In this document: positions 23,855 to 34,311 of the stretch, in pieces
How positions within the stretch are numbered: the first letter of the stretch is position 1
Layout of the letters: every line of letters starts with the position of its first letter
Source: Saccopteryx bilineata
Lineage: Eukaryota; Chordata; Mammalia; Chiroptera; Emballonuridae
Direction: 5' to 3'
NCBI RefSeq assembly: GCF_036850765.1
Contig: NC_089495.1
Span: 118,691,033 to 118,755,032, forward strand
DNA: 64,000 nt
Program-made: the position numbers and the translations under genes
Notes under the pieces: generated by a model
Seen by the model: only the letters and a program-made list of their open reading frames with translations
Databases searched by the model: none
What the model was told of the DNA's origin: nothing

Positions 23855-24491
23855 CTGTATCTCCCCATGTATGAGATGCACATTAATTTTGGGGCCTGAA
23901 ATTTGAAAAAAAGTCTTACATAAAGTTATTAAATTCAAGTTTTATTCATCATAAAATTTATATAACTCCTTATCATTGTCAAAACTCCCATCTATTAGCT
24001 TGTCCTCATCCTTGTCTGATGACAAATCACTTTCTTCAACAATGAGCGCAAAAACAAACACGAAAAAGCAGAAAATGCAAGTGAAAAAACTACAATCACT
24101 TTATAAGATGCACCCAGTTGTAGGTAGAGTGCAGAGCATTTACCTGGCAACTGTGGCTGATGCAATGCTGTGAGAACACTCCAGCAAGAATAAACCCTCC
24201 CTGGCACACCCCGGAGGGAGCTCTCTTGCTATACGGAAATGACTCAGTGCTAGCCAGGCAGCCTCTTGACCTTTTTTATCCCTTTGTCCTAGTATAACAT
24301 CCTATTGGCTGAACCCATGTATATAAGCTAGTTTACTTCCTGAAAAAAGTGGATCTGCGTCACTGAACTTGATCCCCAGAGTCGGGTCTCTGTGTCTCCA
24401 TCGTCCTTACCCCCCGTGGGCCTTGTCCACACCCAGTTTTTACACTCCAAATTTTTCAGAAAAAGTGCATCTTATACATAAGGAAATGTGG
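23855..24491 (-). mobile_element. TA-target inverted-repeat DNA transposon (pogo/Tigger-like), with nested LTR
   Basis: The ends CTGTATCTCCCCATGTATGA and TCTTATACATAAGGAAATGT are imperfect inverted repeats. TATA flanks both sides (23851-23854, 24492-24495), consistent with a TA target site. A second copy lies at 47977. On the minus strand, before the stop near 23955, the frame reads SSDKDEDKLIDGSFDNDKE, an acidic tail that looks like a transposase C-terminus, so the element is a deletion derivative that keeps the end of the gene. Superfamily placement (Tc1/mariner-pogo) is inference. A solo LTR occupies 24119-24431. Confidence 0.75.
24119..24431 (+). mobile_element. Solo ERV LTR with 6-bp TSD (class II-like)
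   Basis: The LTR starts TGTAGG and ends CCACA, with CCCAGT duplicated at 24113-24118 and 24432-24437. On the plus strand TATATAAGC near 24321 serves as a TATA box, followed by a U5-like 'GAGTCGGGTCTCTGTGTCTC'. A 6-bp TSD and this U5 are typical of class II (betaretrovirus-like) ERVs. The uninterrupted target is visible in the sister transposon at about 48158-48166 (ATGCACCCAG), which proves the insertion. No proviral genes accompany it. Confidence 0.9.
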
Positions 24492-24495
24492 TATA

Positions 24496-25049
24496 CATAT
24501 ATTTAATAGATAATTTTTCAATGTTTTTGAATATTTTCTGAGTTAATTTTCCATCAGAGTGATCTTTCAAAAATGTATGTCTGCTCAAAGTAAGATAGCT
24601 GCCTAAAATTCTTCAATGGCTTCTTATTACCCTTGGTATTAAAATTCAGATACTAAAGGACAAAAATTTTTCTTATAAACTTGTTGTTTTTATTTCTCAT
24701 ACTCAACTTTTATACCAGCCTATGATTTTCTCTAAATTCCAGCTACCTAGAACTCTGTATAACCTTGATATCATCATCTCCCTTAGTTCTTTATGCTTAT
24801 TGAATTCTTTGACAAATGCTGTAAATTCTACCTCTAAAATCTAACAAACTTTTGTCATCCCACTGCTTCCATTCTAAACCAACCTGCCATTATCTTTGTG
24901 TTGACTGAATATAGTAGCCTTGGATATTTTTGCTTTTCTTGTCACCTCCTGTTAATTTATTTCATACATAATAGGCAGAGAAAACTTTGAGAAATGTAAA
25001 TCAAAAATGCACTGTGTACATAGTATTTGTGTATTGTAGAAATCTATAC
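24496..25049. other. Non-coding stretch, no feature recognised
   Basis: AT-rich, nothing recognisable. Confidence 0.4.
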
Positions 25050-25112
25050 TTGAAACCTATAAACCTATATGACCTTATTAACCAATGTTATCTCAATGCA
25101 TTTAATTAAAAG
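25050..25112 (+). mobile_element. L1 3'-terminal tail
   Basis: 'TGAAACCTATAAACCTATAT' then 'TTATTAACCAATGTTATCTC' and 'AATGCATTTAATTAAAA' match the terminus also seen at 4990 and 50106. It is a very short, severely 5'-truncated insertion or remnant. Confidence 0.6.
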
Positions 25113-25371
25113 TCTCTTGTTTGAAACAATAAACTATAAATCTCATGAGCTAAAACAACAATAACAAAAATGATTTTACTTCTCCTATGTTTAAACACTC
25201 TGGTAACAAATAAAATAAAATAAAAATTCCTTCTTCTGAAGGACAAAGCCCTACAGGATCTGATATTTGATAACAGGTCTACCTTACTTCAGGTCACTCT
25301 TTTTCTTGGTCAACATATTCCAAGCCACTCTGGCTGGACACATCAAGCCTTTGAAGTTTTTACTGTTTCCA

Positions 25372-25734
25372 CTTTTTTTTTGGTATTTTTCTGAAGTGAG
25401 AAGTGGAGAGGCAGAGAAACAGACTCTCACGTGCCCATGACTAGAATCCACCTAGCATGCCCACTAGGGGGCATTGTTTTGCCCATCTGGGGCATTGCTC
25501 TGTTGCAACCGGAGCCATTCTAGCACCTGAGGCAGAGGCCATGGAGCCATCTTCAGTGCCTGGGCCAACTTTGTTCCAGTGGAGGCTTGGCTGCAGGAGG
25601 GAAAGAGATGGAAAGGAGAGGAGGAAGGGTGGAGAAGCAGATAGGTGTTTCTTTTGTGTGCCCTGGCTGGGAATCAAACCTTGGACTTCCACATGACGAG
25701 CCAATGCTCTACCATTGAACCAACCAGACAGGGC
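25372..25734 (-). mobile_element. VES SINE
   Basis: Reverse-strand copy ending 'CCAGACAGGGCC'. CTGTTTCC at 25364-25371 and 25735-25742 is the likely TSD. CpG loss is moderate (TTGCAACCGGAGCC for the younger TCGC form), so it is of intermediate age. Confidence 0.88.
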
Positions 25735-25742
25735 CTGTTTCC

Positions 25743-26760
25743 TCTTCTTTGAATGTATTCTGAGCAACCAAAGTATAAACAGTAAGAGGGCAGAGGATTT
25801 GTCTGTCTTGTCCATGGCTCTATTCCTATCTTTTTAAGGGTTCAGTAAATATTTGTTGAATAAATGAATGCATTTATTTCTATTTGGTTATTCAAATACA
25901 CTGGGTTCTTGTCGTTCATCTTATAATTATTTCTCTTTGTCTAATTTTCCTCTGCTTTTCCTTTACAACTTTTCTCACCTTTGCCTGGAAACATTATCAT
26001 CTAAATATCAATGTGGTTTTGTTCTAGGCAAGTTTCCCTGATCCCATTTTCTTTATGATGTGATGGGATAGGGGTTCCTGCAACTAGACTATAAGCTTTG
26101 TGGGGGAGGGGTTTTTTCCTTCCATGTATTTTCAGCATCTAGTATTGTGCCTTGCCATGGTGTAATTATCAAGTGTCTGATGAGTGAAAAAAGACTGACT
26201 GAATGACTAAATTTGTTTTGAATTCCCACAGACTCTTTTAGTTTCATGTGTCACTTGTCTATGTTCTAGAAAACAAGAACTCTTTTAATACCTCCAGAAT
26301 ATCCTTGTTCAGGGACAATAAAACATTTTGGACTATTGAGCAATAATATTGTAATAAATGTCCTGTAATTTTGAAAATGCAAATGTTCTGAATTTGATGT
26401 CATTTTCCCTCCATTACCTGAAAATTCTCCATGAATAATCTGGCTTATTTCATTATCCCCCAAGCTTCCTAGTTTATTCTCTTTTTGATCTCTGAATACA
26501 GTACTTATACTTGTTTATCTGTTGAGTTGCATTTTGGGTACAGATGCAAACCTTATGTTTGTAAGTTACATTCCATTTCTTCCAGATATTTAAGCTCTTG
26601 GACCAGTTATTGTCACTTGTCAGTTCCCTAGGGTGCAACAAATTTCCTAAAGAAAAGTATTGAAAATCTACATGTAAAGAAATATGGTCTTCAAATTGTT
26701 ACTTATATAAGATTGGTTAGAAAGTTATGGTTTTTAAAATGTATGTAGTAAAGAATTTCT
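25743..26760. other. Non-coding stretch, no feature recognised
   Basis: About 1 kb AT-rich sequence without recognised repeats. Confidence 0.4.
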
Positions 26761-26777
26761 ATTTAAGAGTGGTTTTA

Positions 26778-27170
26778 GGCCCTGGCCGGTTGGCTCAGTG
26801 GTAGAGCGTCGGCCTAGCGTGCGGGGGACCCAGGTTCGATTCCTGGCCAGGGCACATAGAAGAAGCGCCCATTTGCTTCTCCATCCCCCCCCCCCTTCCT
26901 CTCTGTCTCTCTCTTCCCCTCTCGCAGCCAAGGCTCCATTGGAGCAAAGATGGCCCGGGCGCTGGGGATGGCTCATTGGCCTCTGCCCCAGGCACTAGAG
27001 TGGCTCTGGTCGCAGCAGAGCAACGCCCCGGAGGGGCAGAGCATCGCCCCCTGGTGGGCAGAGCGCCGCCCCTGGTGGGCGTGCTGGGTGCATCTTGGTC
27101 GGGCGCATGCGGGAGTCTGTCTGACTGTCTCTCCCCATTTCCAGCTTCAGAAAAAAAAGAAAGAAAAAAA
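26778..27170 (+). mobile_element. VES SINE, full length, young, with internal duplication
   Basis: Complete head (GGCCCTGGCCGGTTGGC, A box TGGCTCAGTGG, B box GGTTCGATTCC) and high CpG content. The body contains two tandem copies of a ~20-bp unit ('GCAGAGC.(T/C)CGCCCC(C)TGGTGGGC', 27038-27080), where several other copies have one. AGTGGTTTTA at 26768-26777 and 27171-27180 is a perfect 10-bp TSD. Confidence 0.95.
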
Positions 27171-27180
27171 AGTGGTTTTA

Positions 27181-28515
27181 CAGATGAATTTGGCTTATCT
27201 TTGAAACTTGAGTAATACAACACAATGTTATCAAAATTACTCTCAATTTTAGTAATTGAATAAGAAGGTTATAAAAATTGCTTAAGCATTAGAAAGATAC
27301 TAAAATCACATGTAACTTCAAAAAATTCATTACAAATTGTGCACCGAGTCAAAGCAAAATTTAATTTCAGTGATGATGATGATGACAAACTAGTCTGGTA
27401 CTTATGTATAAATAAAAATATTAAGTCCAACTACAATTCTGCTTACTTATCCTCAACTATGGCATATGGGAGTTATTTTTTTTTTTATCTTGGCTTCAGC
27501 TAAATTTTTTTTTTTTCTAAATTCTAGGTGGAAACCTTTGGCAAGAAACAGATTCCACTGTCTAACTTCTAATAAGTTACTATGATCTGTGAGCCAATTT
27601 TTCTTTAGCCCAGCCAATATTTTACCAGTAACATTTTATGGGCATAAAATATATTTAAATTACTTCTCCATTTAACCAGACGTAGTAAATTTACCTCATG
27701 TTATAAACTAATTTAAGAACAGTTTCAAAACAAACTTCTCATTTTAAAAATTGCGTACTTGTGTAACATGCACTGGTACTAGGTACATTTTCAGCTCGAA
27801 TGAGGTGAAGCATCATAGAAAATATATTTTGCCTGACAAGTAGTACTTAGTAGACAGTAATCATAACTAATTACCATTATTTATTTTCCTTAATGGAATT
27901 TTTTTGCAGTTGACTTTGGGTAAGTAAAAAGTGTTTTTAGAAATTTCATTTTGATAAATCACAAATTAACAATTTGATGTAAAATCTAGCAAATCTGCAT
28001 ACATTTGAAACACTGCAATAGTTCTATGAGTTAGAGGTAGGAAGAGAGGTAGAATGGGGAGTAAAAATGAAAATTTTTATTGAAATAGCTAGTTCTGCAG
28101 AGGCTGAGGAGAAAAAAGTATCTGACAATAGATAGACTACATAAAATTTTTTTAAAGGTAGAAAACCCAGAAATCTAGAGTCACTAACTCAGTTATTCAT
28201 TTTTTACTGACTTTGTTAGTGACTAAACTGGAGAAAATCCTGGAAATAATTTACTTCACTATTTTGTATTATCAAACAAATACAAATTGTTGTGTCTGCC
28301 TTTACCTGTATTCTTAATCCTGCCCACTGCTGGTTCTGAGGGACATTGCTTTACAGATTATTGTCTTTGTATTTTGAATCTTAAATATCTTTTTTTCTAT
28401 AACATGTTTTCCCCAGATCATAGGCATTCTCAAAGTGCTCTATTCCAAAAATCAAAACTTTATATATCCAAATCCTAATGTTTCCTCTATCCTTCTTTAT
28501 TGTCAATCTAGCTAT
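27181..28515. other. Non-coding stretch
   Basis: AT-rich; poly-T runs at 27476 and 27510 and a short GAT repeat at 27372-27385. No other feature is seen. Confidence 0.4.
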
Positions 28516-28937
28516 ATCTTCTTTTATTTCTTTTTCCAAGTTCATATATGTTTTATTTTCTTTTCTTGTCTTATTGCATTAAGTAGGATTTCCAATATAA
28601 TGTTGAATAGAAGTGGTGAGAAGGTTGCCCTTGCCTCATTCTTGATCATAGCAGAAAAGTATCTAATTTCTCACCATTAAGTGTGATATTTGCTTTATCA
28701 AGTAGAGGAAGCTCTCTTCTTCATAATTTTTCAAGAGTTTTTTTTTTTAATCATGAATGAATGTTGGCTTTTGTCAAATGATTTTTTCTAAATCTATTGA
28801 TATAATGTTACCATTTTTATTTTGTGATGTGATAAGTGACAATGATATTCAAATATTAAACCAGTCTGTATATATTGGGGTAAATCCCAATAGGTCATGG
28901 CATATATTTTTTTATATGTTGCTGGGTTCTATTTTTT

Positions 28938-29717
28938 CTTTTTTTATTCAGTGAGAGAAGAGTAGGCAGAGACAGACTTCTTCATGAACCATGACCTGGA
29001 TCCACCCAGCAAGCCCACTAGGGAACAATGCCCTACCCATCTGGGGCATTGCTCTGTTGCTCTGCAACTGAGCTCTTCTTAGCACCTGAGGCAGAGGCCT
29101 TAGAGCAGGGGTCTCAAACTCGTGGCCCGCGGGCCGCATGCGGCCCGCCGAACAATTTTGTGCGGCCTGCAGACTAATCCACGAAGTTCAAAATATTTTG
29201 GATAAAATTAAGTAAGCCTAGAGGCCTACTTGTGTTTTTCATTTCTCTAGCATCCTAGCTAGATATTAGCTTAGTTAACAGCAGTTGTGATGTGAACTAC
29301 AGTTTCTGGTTGTTTTGTGACACTGAGTAAACTGCATGTACGATTGTGCTTGTTGTACTGATTTTTTTTTGTTTTCAACTGCAGTGAGAAAAGTGTTGCA
29401 TAACAGTTGCCTTTTGTAGACCTAGTGCGGCCCACTGAATGGCTGTGATCTTGCTCTGTGGCCCACATGCTGAGTTGAGTTTGAGACTCCTGCCTTAGAG
29501 CCATCCTCAGCGCTGGGAGCCAACTTGATTCAATCAATCCATGGCTGCGGGAGGGGAAGAAAGAGAGAAAAACAGAGAGAGAGAAAGAGAGAGAAGAAAG
29601 AGGGGTAGTGATGTATAAGCAGATGGATATTTCTCCTGTGTGCCTTGACTGGGAATGGAACCTGGGATATTCACACACTGGGCTGACATTCTTCCACTGA
29701 GTAACTGGCCAAGGCCT
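28938..29717 (-). mobile_element. Old VES SINE, itself split by a hAT element
   Basis: Reverse-strand VES copy, left part 28938-29105 and right part 29493-29717, with a hAT element in between. The flanks share GTTGCTGGGTTCTATTT / GTTGTTGGTTCTATTT (28918-28934 and about 29718-29733), an imperfect ~16-bp TSD. CpG loss and substitutions place it among the older copies. Confidence 0.85.
29106..29492. mobile_element. Non-autonomous hAT element with perfect 8-bp TSD
   Basis: The termini CAGGGGTCTCAAACTC and GAGTTTGAGACTCCTG form a 16-bp inverted repeat with one mismatch. CCTTAGAG at 29098-29105 and 29493-29500 is a perfect 8-bp TSD. The left end has the GC-rich 'GTGGCCCGCGGGCCGCATGC' subterminal block. 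No frame of transposase is seen. It sits inside a VES SINE, so it inserted later. Confidence 0.95.
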
Positions 29718-30239
29718 GTTGTTGGTTCTATTTGATAATATTTTGTTGAGATATTTTTTCATTTCATATTGGTTTGTTGCTTACTTTTATTATAACATTA
29801 TTGTTTTTGATATTATGGTACTTCTGGCCCCATAGAATGAGTTAGGAAATATTCTCTCTGCTTTTATTCTCTGGAAGAGATTGTAGAAAACTGACATAAT
29901 TTTCTCCTAAAATGTTTGGTAGAATTTCCCTGTGAACCCATTAGGGTCTGGTAACTTTTGTTTTTAAATGTTATTAATTATAAATTCAATTTCTTTTATA
30001 GCTATGAGTGTATTCATGTTGTCTAGTTCTTCCTGTGTAAGTTTTGGTAGAATCTATCTTTCAAGGAATTTGTTTATTTCATCTAGGTTATCAAATTTGT
30101 GAGCATAGTATTATTTAGAATGATTCCATATTGTTCTTTTTCTAAAATTGAATTTATTGGGATAATAATGGTTCACAAAACCATACAGGTTTTAAGGGTA
30201 CAATTTAATATAACACCATCTGCAAACAGCATTGTGTAC

Positions 30240-30362
30240 TGCAGGGTGGTCTGTAGACTAGTGGGCTTTGGGTGAACATGTCTAATATTCAAGGACACAC
30301 ATTATATATATAACCTGGAGGTGATTAATAGCATGAACCAATAATACATAATGTCAATTAAA
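30240..30362 (+). repeat. 123-bp segment, near-identical to 32975-33097
   Basis: Starts TGCAGGGTGGTCTG and ends ATGTCAATTAAA. It matches 32975-33097 over its full 123 bases with three substitutions and no gaps by my reading, in the same orientation. It sits inside an L1 3' UTR, so this copy is probably the derived one. There is no poly-A, TSD or inverted repeat at its edges. Confidence 0.9.
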
Positions 30363-30568
30363 CTGTTTCAAAGAAAGGCTTTTTCTGTCTCCATTCTCCC
30401 CCTGCTTTGCTCACTTCCACCTACCCTCACCCCCATTTCCCTCTGGCTATTGTCAACTTGTTTTCTATGTCTGTGTTATGTATATGACAAAAATATGGAG
30501 AAAAGGGAGCCTTCATGCACTGTTGTTGGGAACGCAGATTAGTGCAACTACAGTGGAAAACAGTATGG

Positions 30569-31569
30569 TGGGGTTCTTTTGTTTGTTTGTTTGTTTATTT
30601 TTATTAATTTTACTGGGGTGACATCAATAAATCAGGGTACATATGTTCAAAGAAAACATGTTCAGGTTATCTTGTTAATCAATTATGTTGCATACCCATC
30701 ACCCAAAGTCAGATTGTCCTCCGTCACCTTCTATCTAGTTTTCTTTGTGCCCCTCCCCCTCCCTGTTCCCCTCTCCCTCCCTTCCCCTCCTCTCCCGTAA
30801 ACACCACACTCTTGTCAATGTCTCTTAGCCTCATTCTTATTTTCCACCTACGTATAGAATAATGCAGTTCTTGTTTTTTTCTGATTTACTTATTTCACTC
30901 CGTATAATGTTATCAAGATCCCACCATTTTGTTGTAAATGATCTGATGTCATCATTTCTTATGGCTGAGTAGTATTCCATAGTGTATATGTGCCACACTT
31001 TCTTTATCTAGTTATCTATTGAATGGCTTTTTGGTTGTTTCCATGTCTTGGCCACTGTGAACAATGCTGCAATGAACATGGGGCTGCATGTGTCTTTACG
31101 TATCAATGTTTCTGAGTTTTGGGGGTATATACAGGTAGAGGGATTGCTGGGTCATAAGGTAGTTCTATTTTTAATTTTTTGAGGAACCACCATACTTTCT
31201 TCCATAATGGTTGTACTACTTTACATTCCCACCAACAGTGAATGAGGGTTCCTTTTTCTCCACAGCCTCTCCAACATTTGCTATTACCTGTCTTGTTAAT
31301 AATAATCTAACAGGTATGAGGTAGTATCTCATTGCAGTTTTGATTTGCATTTCTCTAATAACTAATGAAGATGAGCATCTTTTCATATATCTGTTGGCCA
31401 TTTGTATTTCTTCCTGGGAGAAGTGTCTGTTCATGTCCTCTTCCCATTTTTTTATTGGATTGTTTGTTTTTTTGTTGTTGAGTTTTATGAGTTCTTTATA
31501 TATTTTGGATATTAGGCCCTTTTTTTAGCTGTTATTTGAAAATATCATTTCCCATTTAGTTGGCTGTCT
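30569..31569 (-). mobile_element. 5'-truncated L1 nested in an older L1
   Basis: The complement of an L1 3' end: GTTTGTTTGTTT tail, 'GGGGTGACATCAATAAATCA' 3' UTR, then ORF2 C-terminus (31216-31434 minus reads [20 protein letters not shown]). GGAAAACAGTATGG (30555-30568) and GGAAAATAGTATGG (31570-31583) are a 14-bp TSD with one mismatch, and the surrounding older L1 reads through when it is removed. The frames are disrupted. Confidence 0.9.
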
Positions 31570-31989
31570 GGAAAATAGTATGGCTGTCTGGAAAAAAAAA
31601 TTAAAAATGCGTCTGCCTTATAACCCAGTGATTCCACTTTTGGGATTTATCCAAAGAAACCCAAAACACTAATTCAAAAGTATACATGCTCTCTTGTGTT
31701 CACTATAGCATTGTTTACATTGGCCAGAGCGTTTGAATTAAATAGAGTTAAAATACATTTAAAGTTATAATACAAATGCTCTTTTGTACCTGTATACACT
31801 TTCTTGCTAGACCTTTATTTTAAATGATTCTATCATTATTTCCAGTTGTTACTATACCAGACATATAGTAACAACTGAAAATAATGATTTTTGAAAGTTT
31901 CTCAATGTTAATGTTAAATGAATTTGGCATTCCACATTTGGTGGCTGTTCCATTATTGGACCTCTTTCTTTTTTATTATTTAAAAAATT

Positions 31990-32215
31990 TAAATTTATTT
32001 AAAAATTACAGCTGATATATATTATTTGCAGGTATACAACATACTTATTAAACATTTATATACCTTACAAAGTGATGAGCATTAAGAAGTACAAATTACC
32101 AGTTATAAAAATAGCAATGAGTATGTAATATACAGCATAGAGATACAGTCAGTAATGCTTTCATGACTGTGTCTGGCATTCTGTGGGTACTAGACTTATT
32201 GTGCCTTTAAGAAGA
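31990..32215 (-). mobile_element. Old L1 3' UTR fragment
   Basis: 'GCAGGTATACAACATACTTA' with 'CATTTATATACCTTACAAAG' and 'GTGGGTACTAGACTTATT' corresponds to an old L1 3' UTR complement. It is heavily diverged. Confidence 0.5.
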
Positions 32216-32974
32216 GAGTAATTTGTGATCTGTATTTACTTCCTGATTGATTATTATCTTAAATACTCAAACATTTTAAGACATCTAATTTATACCTGGC
32301 TATATTACAAAGTTAAGTTGATGAGGACAGAGTAGTTTAACACTTGATTTTCTTCTTCATTAAATTAATTAACAACTTTACCATCTAAAATCTAAGTTGT
32401 GCTCATTCTGAAGGAATTGTCTGTACATGTAGATAAAGGAAATACTATTTTTTTGTCTTGACTCACCCAAATTGGAAGATGATAAGATAAGTAATTTCAA
32501 ACTAAATGTCGTTTTAGATTTTATTTATTTAAAATTCTTTAGAAAAGTAATTTTATTAATTAAATGCAAATTATTATCTTATCAAGAACAAAATTTCTTT
32601 CTGGGAAAAAATAATCTATTTCTAGTTCTGAAGAACTCTTCATTCAAGTCTCTCCGGAGAGGACCCTGTCAACTTATGGAAGTTGAACAAAATGAAGTTT
32701 GATTAATGAACAAACGTGGGTGATAGAGGAAAACATCCAAACAGCTGGATAAATATATCTGGAAAATGAGTCACTAAAATAAAATAATAACAATAATTCT
32801 ACTAGTCTAAAGAGGAGAGTAGAAAAGAGATAAAATGTTTAAAACTGATTAACTTCATTTTGAATGAAATTGCTAGATTACTTTCAGACAGTGGGCTTTG
32901 CTCTTACGGAAAACTTGTACAGAGGCTAGCAGAATGTGAGAGCCATTGCAGGAAGAGTGGTGTTCTTCCTCTAG
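32216..32974. other. Apparently single-copy non-coding stretch
   Basis: A 76-codon plus-strand frame at 32472-32702 has no recognisable domain; I treat it as chance. Confidence 0.4.
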
Positions 32975-33097
32975 TGCAGGGTGCTCTGTAGCCTAGTGGG
33001 CTGTGGGTGAACATGTCTAATATTCAAGGACACACATTATATATATAACCTGGAGGTGATTAATAGCATGAACCAATAATACATAATGTCAATTAAA
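32975..33097 (+). repeat. 123-bp segment, probable source of the copy at 30240
   Basis: Same 123 bases as 30240-30362 with three differences (G/C, A/C, T/G, all within the first 40 bases). It lies in otherwise unremarkable sequence, which makes it the more likely ancestral copy. Confidence 0.9.
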
Positions 33098-34052
33098 ATT
33101 TATTGCAATGCTTCTGAGTAAGATATTTAATATTCTGGAAAAGTCATTATTTAATTCTAAATTCTTTACTGTTTAATTGACAAGTTTACTACTAAACATG
33201 GAATATTGTGGATATTAGACATACTAAACCCCAATCTTTTCTCCTCCGCCCTCTGTATCTTGTTTTAAGACTTATTAGCTACAGAGTAGAGGTTCATTAC
33301 TGACTCTGGTTTGAGCTCCCCAACTGAACATGTTACTTGCTTCAGGGGTCCATAAAAATGACTTAAATCTTTGGGAATTAACTCTGTTCCACAACATTAC
33401 TGTTGACCTGGTTGTCTTGTTATTTTACTTTACTGGAAGCTTGGCATCTTTCAGGTAATACCATGGAAAAATTTCTAATTATTTTTTAAATTTAAGAAAG
33501 ATAGCAAACAAAAATGATAGATTATTATAATTTACATTTTACATTAATTTACATTAATATGAGATTATCTTTTTGAGCTTGGGGAAACTATATAACTTTC
33601 AACTTTATTTTAGTCATTTTCATAGTGTGATTTAATTATTATTTTTAAGATAGTGCAAATTGCAAAAATGTCAAACACATATGTAAAGGTGAGTACAAAA
33701 AGACATTCCAAACTGTATTGGAGTATCAGCCACATTGGATTTTTTATGCCATGGTTTTTTTCTGGTAGTGCTTGAAATCTAGTCTTGGCCATAAATGTAT
33801 ATATGTAAACTTTATGTATTCATATTCATTTCATTTATATTACAGTGGAAAATTTATCAATAATTAATATATAATATGCAGTTAAATAGTTATGAAACCT
33901 TGCTCAAGTCATCTGTCTCTTCTGTCAAAAACAGTTTTTTAAATTTTGTGAATATATATTCTTCAAATTGTTTAATATTGCTTGTATTTGGCTCTGTGGT
34001 GTGACAATGATTTTAGAATTATAAATTTAGTGTGGACTTTGAGGGTTTTCAA
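33098..34052. other. Non-coding stretch, no feature recognised
   Basis: AT-rich; nothing recognisable. Confidence 0.4.
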
Positions 34053-34066
34053 AAATTAAATTATAT

Positions 34067-34297
34067 GCCTGAACAATGGTGGTGCAGTGGATAGGGTGTC
34101 AAGATGGAATGTTGAGGTTCCAGGTTTGAAACCACAAGGTCCCTTGTTTGAGCATGGGCTCAACTGCTTGAGCAAGGGGTCACCAGCTTGAGTGTGGGAT
34201 CATCAACCTGACACATGGGAGAAGCAATCAATGAACATCTAAAATGCTGAAACTATGAGTTGATGCTTCTCATCATTCTCCCTTCCTGCTCCCCCCC
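34067..34297 (+). mobile_element. Old VES-type SINE ('GCCTGAAC' subtype)
   Basis: 'GCCTGAACAATGGTGGTGCA' head with AGTGGATAGGGTGTC and a degraded B box (GGTTTGAAACC). The body repeats 'GCTTGAGCAAGGGGTCACC'. AAATTAAATTATAT (34053-34066) and AAATTAAGTTATAT (34298-34311) are a 14-bp TSD with one mismatch. Confidence 0.88.
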
Positions 34298-34311
34298 AAA
34301 TTAAGTTATAT

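Larger units (their letters stand above)
28520..30118 (-). mobile_element. Old L1 ORF2 (reverse transcriptase region), split by a SINE
   Basis: The plus strand is the complement of L1 ORF2 from the reverse transcriptase region: 'ATAATGTTGAATAGAAGTGG' and 'GTTGCCCTTGCCTCATTC' (28600-28645) are the complement of the conserved GCPLSP..FN.V region, and 29760-30118 continues toward the N-terminal side. The SINE at 28938-29717 interrupts it. No intact frame remains. Confidence 0.8.
30131..31735 (-). mobile_element. L1 insertion with 5' inversion, later interrupted twice
   Basis: The left part (30131-30239 and 30363-30480) is the complement of an L1 3' UTR. The next part (30481-30568 and 31570-31735) is L1 ORF2 in the opposite, plus orientation ('ACTGTTGTTGGGAACGCAGA' then 'AACCCAGTGATTCCACTTTT'). 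A 3' end in one orientation joined to a more 5' piece in the other is the twin-priming signature. The element is interrupted by a 123-bp duplicated segment and by a younger L1. Assignment of both parts to a single event is inference. Confidence 0.65.

Noticed and set aside
26795..27223. Long open frames (up to ~140 codons) on both strands here and at similar places near 5960, 16282, 38012, 55618 and 56124
   Set aside because: They fall inside VES SINEs and encode the same peptide fragments in each copy, on both strands and in several frames. This is a by-product of the GC-rich SINE body, not a gene family.
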